From positions 372,001 to 436,000 of the forward strand of contig CAVZYX010000005.1 in NCBI GenBank assembly GCA_963779645.1: DNA of 64,000 bases, written 5' to 3'. Within the stretch, counting starts at the first letter, position 1. Every line of letters begins with the position of its first letter. The notes under the pieces were generated by a model, which saw only the letters and a program-made list of their open reading frames with translations, searched no databases and had not been told where the DNA came from. The translations under genes were made by a program, and so were the position numbers. The stretch comes from CALMBW01 sp963779645. Lineage in GTDB: Bacteria > Actinomycetota > CADDZG01 > WHSQ01. Below, piece after piece: positions 25,076 through 33,479 of this stretch.

Positions 25076-25350
25076 GACGACACCAACGCCCTGGATACCG
25101 GCGATCTCCTGCGCCAGGATCGCGATAGCGAAGAGGCCGACCCAGTCACCGAGCGACGAGACGAGTTGCGCGACGAAAAGCTTGGCGAAGTCCCGGTTCT
25201 TGAGAAGGGTCAGATAGGAAACCTTCTCGTCCTCAGAGACGACACGCAGTTCGCGACTCTGCTGCGGTACCTGCTGGATCTGGACTCTCCCCCGTCGGCT
25301 GATCTCTAAGGGCCATCCTAGTGGTCCATCCAGAGGGCGAAATAGGGGTG

Positions 25351-28020
25351 CTAGGACTCTTTCTCGGGCGCTTTCTTCGCAGTCGACTTCTTCTTGGCAG
25401 GCGACTTCTTCTTCGTCGACTTCTTCCTGGTTGCCTTCTTCCGCTTCGGGCTTGGCCCGGCGGCACGTTTGTCGGCCAGCATCTCGGCCGCTCGCTCTGG
25501 TGTTATCTGGTCCGGTGACGAGCCTCGCGGAAGGGACGCGTTGGTCTCGCCATCGGTCACGTATGGGCCATAGCGGCCGTCCTTGATCACCATAGGCTTG
25601 GTCGTAGCAGGATCGTTTCCGAGTTCCTTGAGGACGGCCTGGGTTCGACGACCACGGGTCTTGGGCTGGGCGAACAGAGCCAACGCCTCCTCGGTGGTGA
25701 CCGAGAAGATCTGTTCCTCGGTCTCGAGCGATCTCGTGTCTTCACCCTTCTTGAGGTAAGGCCCGAAGCGCCCGTTCAGTGCTTGGATCTCGACTCCCTC
25801 TGCATCCACGCCGACGGTCCGCGGGATACCGAGAAGCTTCAAAGCGTCCTCAAAGGTGACGCTCTTCGGGTCCATCGTCTTAAAAAGGGATGCGGTCTTC
25901 GGTTTCGTTTTGCTCCCCTCCTCCAACTCACCGAGTTGGATGTAGGGGCCGAAGCGACCGGCCTTCACCCACACGGGGAGGCCGGTGTCTGGGTCCTTTC
26001 CGAGTTCGCGGTCATCGCTGGGTGCTTCGAGGATCTCGACGGCTCGCACAGGCGTCATTTCGTCCGGAGGGATGTCGTTGGGGATCGAAGTCGTGTCGTC
26101 ACCACGCTGGAGGTAGGGGCCGTAACGACCCACTCTGACAACGATCTCGACTCCATCCGAGTCCTTACCTATCGGTATCGAATTGATCTCGCGAGCATCT
26201 ATCTCTTCAAGCCGTTTCGAAACGATCGCTTTGAGACCCGGCTGTCCGTTGCCGAAGTAGAAGCGGTGCAACCAAGGCAGCGCCTCCGCATCGCCGCTCG
26301 CGATGTCGTCGAGATCACTTTCCATGCGCGCTGTGAAGTCGTAGTCGACCAAGCGCTCGAAGTGACCCTCGAGGAGACCGACAACCGAGAATGCGATCCA
26401 CGACGGCACGATGGCCGAACCTTTCTTCCACACATAGCCGCGATCCTGGATCGTCCCGATGATGCTGGCATAGGTGGAAGGCCTGCCCACTCCCATCTCC
26501 TCGAGCTTCTTGACCAGCGATGCTTCCGTGAACCGGGCGGGGGGCTGGGTCGTGTGTCCTTTTGCTTCGAGGGCCGTTGCCGCGACCTGTTGACCTTGAT
26601 CGAGGTGCGGTAGACGAACCTCCCGGTCTTCGAGCTCGGCATCGGGATCGTCTGCGCCTTCGACATACGCACGAAAGAAACCCGGGAAGGTGATGACTTT
26701 GCCGCTGGCGCCGAAGCCTGCAACCTCGCCAGATGCGGCCGCGCCTTCGATACGTACTGAAACGCTGCGGCCGACAGCATCGGCCATCTGCGAGGCAACG
26801 GTTCGCTTCCAGATCAGGTCGTAGAGCTTTATCTCATCCCCATGTAGCTCTCCGGCGACCTCGTCCGGCGTGCGGAACCGATCGCCTGCGGGGCGGATCG
26901 CTTCGTGTGCCTCTTGCGCGTTCTTCACTTTGCGCGTGTATTGCCTGGGAGCATCGGGAAGGTAGTCGCTGCCGTACAGCTGGGCGATCTGCTTACGTGC
27001 CGCATCCAGCGCAGTTGACGACAGGGTCGTGCTGTCGGTTCGCATATAGGTGATGTAACCGTTCTCGTACAAACGTTGAGCGATCTGCATCGTCCGCTGC
27101 GACCCGAAACGGAGTTTGCGTCCAGCTTCCTGTTGCAATGTCGATGTGATGAACGGCGGGTAAGGAGAGCGTCGGTATGGCTTCTCTTCAACCGAGGTCA
27201 CGGAGAAATCACGCCCATGCAACCCCTCGGCCAGTCGTGTCGCTGCAGCCTCGTCCAGCCTCGCGACATCGTCACGCTGTAGCTCGCCCGTTTCCGTGAA
27301 GTCCTTGCCTGTGGCGATCCGTTTGCCGTCCAGAGTCAGAAGCGTTGCTCCGAAGGTCGAAGGTTGATCGGCGGCCGTTGTGTCCACCGAGAACGTGGCT
27401 TCGATGTCCCAGTAGTCCGCTGCGCGGAACCGCATCCGGTCGCGCTCGCGCTGCACGATGATCCGTGTCGCGACGCTCTGCACCCGCCCCGCTGAGAGTT
27501 TCGGCGCAACCTTCTTCCAGAGAACCGGCGACACCTCGTACCCGTACAGACGGTCCAGGATGCGCCTGGCCTCTTGAGCATCGACCAATCGACGGTCGAG
27601 TTCCCTCGTGTGCTCGAGAGCGAATTGCACGGCCGACTTAGTGATCTCGTGGAACACCATCCGCATCACCGGCACCTTTGGATTCAGTTCCTCTTGCAAG
27701 TGCCAGGCGATCGATTCACCCTCGCGATCCTCATCAGTTGCGAGGATGACGGAGTCCGCCGATTTGACCAGTGCCTTCAGTTTCTTGACCTGGTCCTTCT
27801 TCTTTCGAGGGACCACGTAGAGAGGCTTGAAGTCGTTGTCCACGTCCACTCCGAGCTTCGACCACGCCTCGTTCTTGTACGCAGCGGGGATCTCGGCCGC
27901 GCTAGCAGGCAGATCACGGATGTGACCTATCGAAGATTCAACGACATAGTCGTCGCCGAGATACCGGCCGATCGTCTTTGCCTTGGCCGGAGACTCGACT
28001 ATGACGAGGTTCTTTCCCAC
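25351..28020 (-). CDS. topA: DNA topoisomerase I (type IA)
   Basis: 889 residues. Relaxes negative supercoils. Toprim domain at the N-terminus with VESPAKAKTIGRYLG and the metal-binding TDEDREGES around residues 95-103. The catalytic tyrosine lies in ENGYITYMRTDST. In place of zinc fingers the C-terminal third carries repeated topoisomerase C-terminal modules, each with a GRFGPYLKKGED- or GRYGPYVTDGE-like core (at least four). The last 35 residues are a lysine-rich tail (KKSTKKKSPAKKK) as in actinobacterial enzymes, where such tails bind DNA. It precedes the MFS-tmk gene. Confidence 0.96.
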   Translation of the reverse strand: MGKNLVIVESPAKAKTIGRYLGDDYVVESSIGHIRDLPASAAEIPAAYKNEAWSKLGVDVDNDFKPLYVVPRKKKDQVKKLKALVKSADSVILATDEDREGESIAWHLQEELNPKVPVMRMVFHEITKSAVQFALEHTRELDRRLVDAQEARRILDRLYGYEVSPVLWKKVAPKLSAGRVQSVATRIIVQRERDRMRFRAADYWDIEATFSVDTTAADQPSTFGATLLTLDGKRIATGKDFTETGELQRDDVARLDEAAATRLAEGLHGRDFSVTSVEEKPYRRSPYPPFITSTLQQEAGRKLRFGSQRTMQIAQRLYENGYITYMRTDSTTLSSTALDAARKQIAQLYGSDYLPDAPRQYTRKVKNAQEAHEAIRPAGDRFRTPDEVAGELHGDEIKLYDLIWKRTVASQMADAVGRSVSVRIEGAAASGEVAGFGASGKVITFPGFFRAYVEGADDPDAELEDREVRLPHLDQGQQVAATALEAKGHTTQPPARFTEASLVKKLEEMGVGRPSTYASIIGTIQDRGYVWKKGSAIVPSWIAFSVVGLLEGHFERLVDYDFTARMESDLDDIASGDAEALPWLHRFYFGNGQPGLKAIVSKRLEEIDAREINSIPIGKDSDGVEIVVRVGRYGPYLQRGDDTTSIPNDIPPDEMTPVRAVEILEAPSDDRELGKDPDTGLPVWVKAGRFGPYIQLGELEEGSKTKPKTASLFKTMDPKSVTFEDALKLLGIPRTVGVDAEGVEIQALNGRFGPYLKKGEDTRSLETEEQIFSVTTEEALALFAQPKTRGRRTQAVLKELGNDPATTKPMVIKDGRYGPYVTDGETNASLPRGSSPDQITPERAAEMLADKRAAGPSPKRKKATRKKSTKKKSPAKKKSTAKKAPEKES

Positions 28021-28055
28021 TCAACTCCTTTTACCTGATTCGTCCAGCCAGCCCG

Positions 28056-28061
28056 TACTAT
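28056..28061 (+). promoter_or_regulatory. Candidate -10 element of the DedA gene
   Basis: TACTAT, followed by 8 bases and the GTG at 28070. There is no purine-rich ribosome site before that GTG. This fits transcription starting at the start codon. Confidence 0.4.
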
Positions 28062-28069
28062 CTGCAGCC

Positions 28070-28681
28070 GTGGAAGCGCTGATCAATACGATGGAACATT
28101 GGGTCACTGATTACGGCTATTGGGCCATCTTCCTTCTGATGCTTGCCGAATCAGCCTGCATCCCCTTTCCATCAGAAGTCACGATGTTAGTCGGGGGGTG
28201 GTACGCGGCCGACGGACGTCTGGAATTCTTCTGGGTAGGCGTGGCCGGGGTGCTGGGGAACCTCGTGGGTTCGTGGATAGCTTATGCCGTCGGAAGAAAA
28301 ACGGGCCGCGCCGTCCTGGACCGATATGGAAAGTACGTACTGATCAGATCGCACGACATAGACAAAGCTGAGGTCTGGTGGGAGAAGTACGGCGATAGGG
28401 CCACCTTCTTCTCTCGCTTGCTTCCCGTTATCCGAACTTTCATCTCGCTGCCGGCCGGCATCGCCAAGATGCCCTTCGGCAAGTTCTCGATCTACACGAT
28501 CCTCGGTTGCATCCCGTGGACGTTCGCCCTCGCATGGCTCGGCGTTGTCGTCGAAGACAACTGGGAAACGGTCCTGGACTACTTCGATATCCCCACACTC
28601 GTCATCGGAGTAACCCTTGTAGCGATAGCAGGCATCTGGTACCTCCGCCGCCGCAAGCAAAGAAGCGCAGCGACCGAGTAA
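28070..28681 (+). CDS. DedA family membrane protein
   Basis: 203 residues from GTG 28070; ATG 28091 is an alternative, and the long frame from 27983 would overlap the divergent topA start. SNARE-associated/DedA domain: FLLMLAESACIPFPSEVTML (with the conserved ESxxxPxPsE), GSWIAYAVGRKTG, then RLLPVIRTFISLPAGIAKM, where the conserved Arg and the PAG turn are seen. Four to five transmembrane helices end in a basic tail (RRRKQR). DedA proteins are lipid scramblases and support proton-motive force and envelope integrity. It ends beside a strong inverted repeat shared with the convergent HD gene. Confidence 0.88.
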   Translation: MEALINTMEHWVTDYGYWAIFLLMLAESACIPFPSEVTMLVGGWYAADGRLEFFWVGVAGVLGNLVGSWIAYAVGRKTGRAVLDRYGKYVLIRSHDIDKAEVWWEKYGDRATFFSRLLPVIRTFISLPAGIAKMPFGKFSIYTILGCIPWTFALAWLGVVVEDNWETVLDYFDIPTLVIGVTLVAIAGIWYLRRRKQRSAATE

Positions 28682-28682
28682 A

Positions 28683-28787
28683 GCTCGCTCGGATGTGGCC
28701 GGAGGCGACTGGATGCAAGGGTCGCAGGTCCCCTGCGACCCTTGAGGATGAGCGAAGCGGGGAGACCGGAGGCCACCTCCGACGAGC
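28683..28787. terminator. Large composite inverted repeat between convergent genes
   Basis: The inner perfect stem is AAGGGTCGCAGG (28717-28728) with CCTGCGACCCTT (28732-28743) and a three-base loop. The outer arms at 28683-28700 and 28771-28787 match over 17 bases with one bulged base. Placed between the stops of the DedA gene (+) and the HD gene (-), it could terminate both transcripts, though no T-tract follows. Its size and two-layer design also resemble a dispersed palindromic repeat. Confidence 0.5.
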
Positions 28788-28807
28788 GGATCGGACCGTG
28801 ACCGGGC

Positions 28808-29365
28808 TTAGGTCAGGCCTATCTCTTCCGCGTATTCCTGGATGCCCGTGATCGAGATGGCTAGGAACTCGTCCAGTTCCAGGCCGATGTAGTCGGTGAC
28901 GTTGTGGATGTGTTCTCGTTCGACGCCGGGAGCGAACGACTTCTCTTTCAGCTTCTTCTTGACCGAAGAAACCTTCATCCCATTTGCTTTTTCGGGACGA
29001 ACTAAAGCTGAGGCCACTAGAAGGCCGGATACCGCGTCTGCATTGACGATGGCCTTGCTCATCAGGTCCGTCTGATACTCCTCGAAGCGGTGGCCGAGGA
29101 TGGCGTTCAGCACTTGCTCGTCCTCATAGCCCTCGTCCTTCAGCCACTCGATCGTGAGATAGCAGTGGCGGCCCAGATCTTCCTCGGCCTCCGTCACGTC
29201 GTAGTCGAGATCGTGGAAGAGGCCGGCGATGCCCCAGCGGTCCTCGTCCTCACCGAAGTGCCGGGCGAGAACTCGCATGACGCTCTCGACCGAGATGAGG
29301 TGACGGTAGGTGATGTCCTTCGTCGTGTACTTGCGGACGATCTCCAGCGCTTGTGTTCGATCCAC
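28808..29365 (-). CDS. HD domain hydrolase
   Basis: 185 residues. A metal-dependent phosphohydrolase of the HD superfamily (HDIG-like). His22 in TYRHLISVESVM, the His51-Asp52 pair in GLFHDLDYD, and His in ILGHRFEEY, with a late Asp in NADAVSGLL, give the H...HD...D ligand set. Such proteins cleave nucleotides, but the substrate cannot be told. It begins 3 bases after the stop of the TrkA gene upstream, so they are probably co-transcribed. Confidence 0.82.
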   Translation of the reverse strand: MDRTQALEIVRKYTTKDITYRHLISVESVMRVLARHFGEDEDRWGIAGLFHDLDYDVTEAEEDLGRHCYLTIEWLKDEGYEDEQVLNAILGHRFEEYQTDLMSKAIVNADAVSGLLVASALVRPEKANGMKVSSVKKKLKEKSFAPGVEREHIHNVTDYIGLELDEFLAISITGIQEYAEEIGLT

Positions 29366-29368
29366 CGA

Positions 29369-30046
29369 CTACTCGCCTACCAACGCCTTCTTGAGGTCTT
29401 CTTCAGAGGTTGGTGTCGCCAGTGCTAGGACCTCGTCGCCAACGTGAAGTGGCGTGTCTTCACTCGGCGCGATCACGTGGCGATCACGAACTATCGCGAC
29501 CAAGGTTGTGTCGGACGGCAACCGAAGATCACGGCAGGTCTTGCCGTCGGCAGGCGATCCCTCGGCGAGCGTGACCTCCACGAGGTTGACCTTCCCCTGC
29601 TCCAGCTGCATCAGCCTGACGAGGTCACCGACGGAAACCGCTTCCTCGACCAGAGAGGTGATGAGGTGTGGCGTCGAAACGCTTACATCCACACCCCAGG
29701 TTTCGTTGAAAAGCCACTGGTTGTCTGGGTAGTTCACACGAGCGACGACGCGAGGCACGGCGAATTCCTGCTTCGCAAGCAGCGAGACAACGAGGTTGTC
29801 CTCGTCGTCACCGGTAGCTGCGACAACGACATCGCATGAACTCAAGACGGCTTCGTCAAGTGTGTGGAGTTCGCAGGCATCCCCGACGACCCAGTTGGCC
29901 TGGATGTCCCCTTCGAGAGAGCCCACCTTTTCTTTGTTCTGTTCGATCAACACCACCTCGTGACCCTTCGCGAGGAGATCGCGGGCGACATAGCGGCCGA
30001 CCTTGCCGGCTCCGGCAACGGCGATACGGATCTTTCGCTTGGTCAC
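29369..30046 (-). CDS. TrkA-type potassium uptake regulatory protein (second of two)
   Basis: 225 residues. RCK_N Rossmann domain with the NAD-binding GAGKVGRYVA near the N-terminus and the acidic VLIEQNKEK strand end, DEDNLVVSLLAKQ, then a C-terminal RCK_C domain (TLVAIVRDRHVIAPSEDTPLHVGDEVL, cited in part). It is the cytoplasmic gating subunit of a Trk/Ktr potassium transporter whose membrane component is not in this window. The start overlaps the stop of the upstream TrkA gene by 4 bases. The pair corresponds to ceoB/ceoC of mycobacteria by arrangement. Confidence 0.88.
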   Translation of the reverse strand: MTKRKIRIAVAGAGKVGRYVARDLLAKGHEVVLIEQNKEKVGSLEGDIQANWVVGDACELHTLDEAVLSSCDVVVAATGDDEDNLVVSLLAKQEFAVPRVVARVNYPDNQWLFNETWGVDVSVSTPHLITSLVEEAVSVGDLVRLMQLEQGKVNLVEVTLAEGSPADGKTCRDLRLPSDTTLVAIVRDRHVIAPSEDTPLHVGDEVLALATPTSEEDLKKALVGE

Positions 30047-30705
30047 TCTGGCTGACCAACCTGCTTGAGGCGCTCGCCGATCTCTGCTGCGTCGTCGCGC
30101 ACGGCCGAGACGTACAGGGTGTCGCCGTCTTGAACCGTCAGGTCCTTGTCGGGGACACGCGGAACACCGAACCTGCTCAATGCAACGATGCGCCAGCGAC
30201 CTTCATGATCGAGTGTGCTCACGTGTTTTCCGATGATCTCTGGTGGCGGATACACGGCAGTAACGACAACCTCGCCGTTGTCGACCGTGTACGCGACGGG
30301 AACGTCATCGGGAAGGATGTGTCGCAGCATCTGGTCGGTGGTCCAGCGAACGGTCGCTACCGTTTGGATACCCAAGCGTTGGTAGATCTGAGCCCTTCGA
30401 GGATCGTAGATGCGAGCCACCACATGCTGGATGCGGTAGTGCTCCTTGGCGACTCGCGCCGACACGATGTTCGAGTTGTCGCCGCTGGTAACCGACGCGA
30501 AGGCCGAAGCCTCTTTGATACCGGCCTGATCCAGGATCTCGCGGTCGAACGCGAACCCGAGCACCTTCTTTCCTGCGAAACCCGGCTTGAGCCGTTCGAA
30601 GGCTCCTGCCGTCTTGTCGATGACGGCGACCGAATGGCCGAGCCTTTCAAGATTGGATGCCAGCTCAGACCCGACTCGACCGCTACCTGCGATGATCACG
30701 TGCAA
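30043..30705 (-). CDS. TrkA-type potassium uptake regulatory protein (first of two)
   Basis: 220 residues from TTG 30705, which has AAGGAG 10 bases upstream. The frame runs open to 30867 but would then overlap the divergent OB-fold gene. RCK_N domain with IIAGSGRVGSELA, the ribose-binding VAVIDKTAGAFE, GDNSNIVSARVAKE and the RIYDPRRAQIYQRLG segment. RCK_C lies in the last 80 residues (KHVSTLDHEGRWRIVALSR). It forms with the following gene a two-component cytoplasmic regulator for K+ uptake. Confidence 0.87.
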   Translation of the reverse strand: MHVIIAGSGRVGSELASNLERLGHSVAVIDKTAGAFERLKPGFAGKKVLGFAFDREILDQAGIKEASAFASVTSGDNSNIVSARVAKEHYRIQHVVARIYDPRRAQIYQRLGIQTVATVRWTTDQMLRHILPDDVPVAYTVDNGEVVVTAVYPPPEIIGKHVSTLDHEGRWRIVALSRFGVPRVPDKDLTVQDGDTLYVSAVRDDAAEIGERLKQVGQPE

Positions 30706-30766
30706 TTGGTTAAGGCTCCTTGCTGCTCGATAATGAGCACGGGCGATACTGCCATACTTCCCAGAC

Positions 30767-31153
30767 GTGACTAAGCTCAGCCGCTTCCTCGACAGCCTTA
30801 CCCAATCTCCGGACGAGGCCAGGGCCGAGAACCTAAGACATTGGGCCTCCTCCATACCTGACACCATCCCGATCGCGGAGGTCCGTCACCGCGAACGAGG
30901 CAAGGTGGCCGGCGTAGTCCACAACATCCGGATCGATCCTCGCGAGGGCAGTGGCGCGATCGAGGCGACGTTCACGGATGGCTCAGGCTCGATGGTTGCG
31001 AAATGGTTAGGCCGTCAAGCCTTGCAAGGCATCACGTTGGGTATGGGCCTGATCGTCGAAGGAGTGATCGGCAAAGGAACGGATGACTCACCGATGATCC
31101 TCAATCCCGAATACCAGCTCGTCCCGGGGCCTGAACACGGAGAGGGGCATTGA
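30767..31153 (+). CDS. OB-fold nucleic-acid-binding domain protein
   Basis: 128 residues, GTG start. The central part GKVAGVVHNIRIDP...IEATFTDGSGSMVAKWLGRQALQGI shows the five-strand OB-fold pattern (tRNA_anti/RecG wedge type). Such proteins occur next to trkA pairs and APC permeases in many Actinobacteria, for example the Rv2694c region, but their role is unknown. CATACT lies 8 bases before the GTG, suggesting a leaderless message from the region shared with the trkA genes. The APC gene start overlaps its stop by 4 bases. Confidence 0.75.
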   Translation: MTKLSRFLDSLTQSPDEARAENLRHWASSIPDTIPIAEVRHRERGKVAGVVHNIRIDPREGSGAIEATFTDGSGSMVAKWLGRQALQGITLGMGLIVEGVIGKGTDDSPMILNPEYQLVPGPEHGEGH

Positions 31154-33426
31154 GCAAGGTACCCACCGCGCTTAAACGCCTGGTTCTCGGCCGGCCCATG
31201 TCTTCGGGTGAGCTAGGCCACACGCTTCTACCGAAGGTGATCGCCCTTCCGGTCTTCTCCTCGGACGCGTTGTCCTCGGTGGCCTATGCAACGCAGGAGA
31301 TCCTCCTGGTCCTCGCCGTTGCAGGAACTGCAGCGCTTTCGAACGTGGTTCCGATCTCTCTAGCGGTAGCGACCCTGCTAACGCTGGTCGTCATCTCTTA
31401 CCGGCAGACGGTGCGTGCTTACCCTCAGGGTGGCGGCGCTTACCGCGTGTCACACGAGAACCTCGGCGAGGGGGCCGGTCTATTGGCTGCGTCGGCGCTG
31501 CTCGTCGACTACGTGTTGACGGTCGCTGTGTCGATCACGGCGGGGACGGATGCCATCGTCACGGCAGTCCCGAGTCTCGACCCGTCGAAGCTCTACATAG
31601 CCTTCGCCTTCATCGCGTTCGTTGGGATGATGAACCTCCGAGGAGTAAAGGAATCCGGGGTCTTCTTCGCCATCCCGACTTACGGTTTCATCCTCGCGAT
31701 CATCGCGCTGCTCGGCACCAGCTTCCTTCAGTGCCTCGGTGGGTGCCCCCAGGCGGAGAACCTTGGTGTCGACATCGCGGAGGTCAACGAGCACGCGCAG
31801 ATGTTGACCTGGTTCGTGTTGCTCAAAGCATTTGCTGCAGGAACTACCGCTCTGACCGGTGTCGAGGCGATCGCCGACGGGGTGCCGGCATTCCGCTATC
31901 CGCAGAGCAAGAACGCCGCTCAGACGCTGGCCATCATGGGGACCATCTCGATCAGCATGTTTCTCGGCGTTTCCTGGCTCGCGGACAAGATGAACGTGGT
32001 GCACGCGCACGGGGCCGAGCGCACGGTCTTGGGCGAGATAGCGAACGCAGCCTTCGGTGGGGGCGTGGGTTTCTATGTCGTTCAGGTGATGACGGCGATG
32101 ATCCTCATCCTTGCAGCGAACACCGCCTACCAAGACTTCCCGCGGCTCTCTTCCATCCTGGCAACCGACCGCTACATGCCCCGCCAGTTCATGAACCGAG
32201 GAGACCGGCTCGTTTTCTCGAACGGGATCTTGATCCTGTCATTCCTGGCAGGGCTACTTATCTGGGTGTTCGGGGCAGACCTAAACCGCCTGATCCAGCT
32301 CTATCTCGTTGGCGTCTTCATCTCGTTCACGCTTTCGCAGGGCGGGATGGTGATGAGGTGGCGGAAGCTAAAGGAACCCGGCTGGCGTCGCTCGCTTTCG
32401 ATCAACGCGGTTGGCATGACTACGACGGCGATCGTGTTGGTCGTCGTCGTCCTCACGAAGTTCACCGAGGGTGCGTGGATCGTTCTTACTGCGATACCCA
32501 TCTTGATGTACGGGATGTTCAGCATCCACAGGCACTACACCTGGGTGAAGGAACAACTCGCCCACCCAGAGCGGATCCCGACCGACCGGCGACCGGGGCA
32601 GCAGAATCTCGTGATCCTCGCCCACAAGGTCGACGCGGCCGCAGCGAGGGCCGTGGGTTACGCGCGATCCGTGCGACCGGGTTCGATGACAGCGATCGCG
32701 CTGGACTCTGGTGTGGCCGCGGGGTGGAAGCGTCTGGCTCCGGACATCCCGCTGGTGATCCTTCCGTCTGGAGGCTCACTGAAGAAACGGATAACCGGTT
32801 ACCTGAAGGAGCGCCGAACGGACCTCGCCAGTGACGACTTCTTGACCTTGGTGATCCCCGAGGTCCTCGCAGGCAAAGGCATCTTCGAGATCCTTCGGCA
32901 TCCGACCCTCCACCGGCTGAAGGGCTCGATGCTCTCGGTCGATGGTGTGCAGGTCCTCGACGTACCGATCGTCAAGTCCGAGATCGACCCGACGATCGAC
33001 GAAGCGGTGGAACCGGCTCGAAACTTCGTGCTCGTTCTCGTCTCGGCGGTCCATAACTCCACGCTCCAAGCGATCGAGTACGCCGAGACCCTTCGTCCAA
33101 CAGACCTGCGGGCCGTGTCGTTCGGTTTGGATCCCGAGGAAACCGAACGTCTCGGTGACCTGTGGCTCGAGTCTCGTATCCCACACCCACTCGAGATCCA
33201 GGATTCGCCGTTCCGAGACATCAGCTCGTCGTTGAAGCGTTACCTCACGGAGTTCGACCCCAACGGGCGCGAGCGAGTCGTGACGATCGTTCTCCCCGAG
33301 TGGGTGGTGGATAAGACCAGGCACCAGATCTTGCACAACCAAACGGCATTGATCGTTAAGCGCACGATGCTGTTCGAACGGGGTGTCGTGATGGCTTCGG
33401 TCCCCTACCACCTCAAGGAGAGCTGA
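31150..33426 (+). CDS. APC family permease with C-terminal cytoplasmic domain
   Basis: 758 residues. Residues about 25-460 contain 12 hydrophobic helices of the amino acid-polyamine-organocation superfamily (SSDALSSVAYATQEIL, PQGGGAYRVSHENLGEG, GVEAIADGVPAFRYPQSKNAA). The last 290 residues are hydrophilic and contain a USP-like alpha/beta region (NLVILAHKVDAAAARAVGYA; NFVLVLVSAVHNSTLQAIEYA occurs as a second similar stretch), probably two universal-stress-like modules. Homologues lie near trkA genes (Rv2690c), so potassium uptake of the KUP/KimA kind is as likely as amino acids. An intrinsic terminator-like hairpin follows. Confidence 0.85.
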   Translation: MSKVPTALKRLVLGRPMSSGELGHTLLPKVIALPVFSSDALSSVAYATQEILLVLAVAGTAALSNVVPISLAVATLLTLVVISYRQTVRAYPQGGGAYRVSHENLGEGAGLLAASALLVDYVLTVAVSITAGTDAIVTAVPSLDPSKLYIAFAFIAFVGMMNLRGVKESGVFFAIPTYGFILAIIALLGTSFLQCLGGCPQAENLGVDIAEVNEHAQMLTWFVLLKAFAAGTTALTGVEAIADGVPAFRYPQSKNAAQTLAIMGTISISMFLGVSWLADKMNVVHAHGAERTVLGEIANAAFGGGVGFYVVQVMTAMILILAANTAYQDFPRLSSILATDRYMPRQFMNRGDRLVFSNGILILSFLAGLLIWVFGADLNRLIQLYLVGVFISFTLSQGGMVMRWRKLKEPGWRRSLSINAVGMTTTAIVLVVVVLTKFTEGAWIVLTAIPILMYGMFSIHRHYTWVKEQLAHPERIPTDRRPGQQNLVILAHKVDAAAARAVGYARSVRPGSMTAIALDSGVAAGWKRLAPDIPLVILPSGGSLKKRITGYLKERRTDLASDDFLTLVIPEVLAGKGIFEILRHPTLHRLKGSMLSVDGVQVLDVPIVKSEIDPTIDEAVEPARNFVLVLVSAVHNSTLQAIEYAETLRPTDLRAVSFGLDPEETERLGDLWLESRIPHPLEIQDSPFRDISSSLKRYLTEFDPNGRERVVTIVLPEWVVDKTRHQILHNQTALIVKRTMLFERGVVMASVPYHLKES

Positions 33427-33451
33427 GAAGGCCCCCTTTCGGGGGGCCTTC
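33427..33451. terminator. Intrinsic terminator after the APC permease gene
   Basis: GAAGGCCCCC and GGGGGCCTTC form a perfect 10-base stem with a short loop, followed by TCTT. It lies one base after the permease stop and 29 bases from the end of the convergent hppA gene, so it may serve both strands. The T-tract is weak. Confidence 0.75.
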
Positions 33452-33479
33452 TCTTGCTACCTAACCAACTCGGATCTGG

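Noticed and set aside
25076..25350. Selenocysteine read-through of the UGA in the MALRDQPTGESPDP frame
   Set aside because: Reading through that UGA continues in a frame that soon stops and does not join the MFS sequence. A one-base shift is needed instead.
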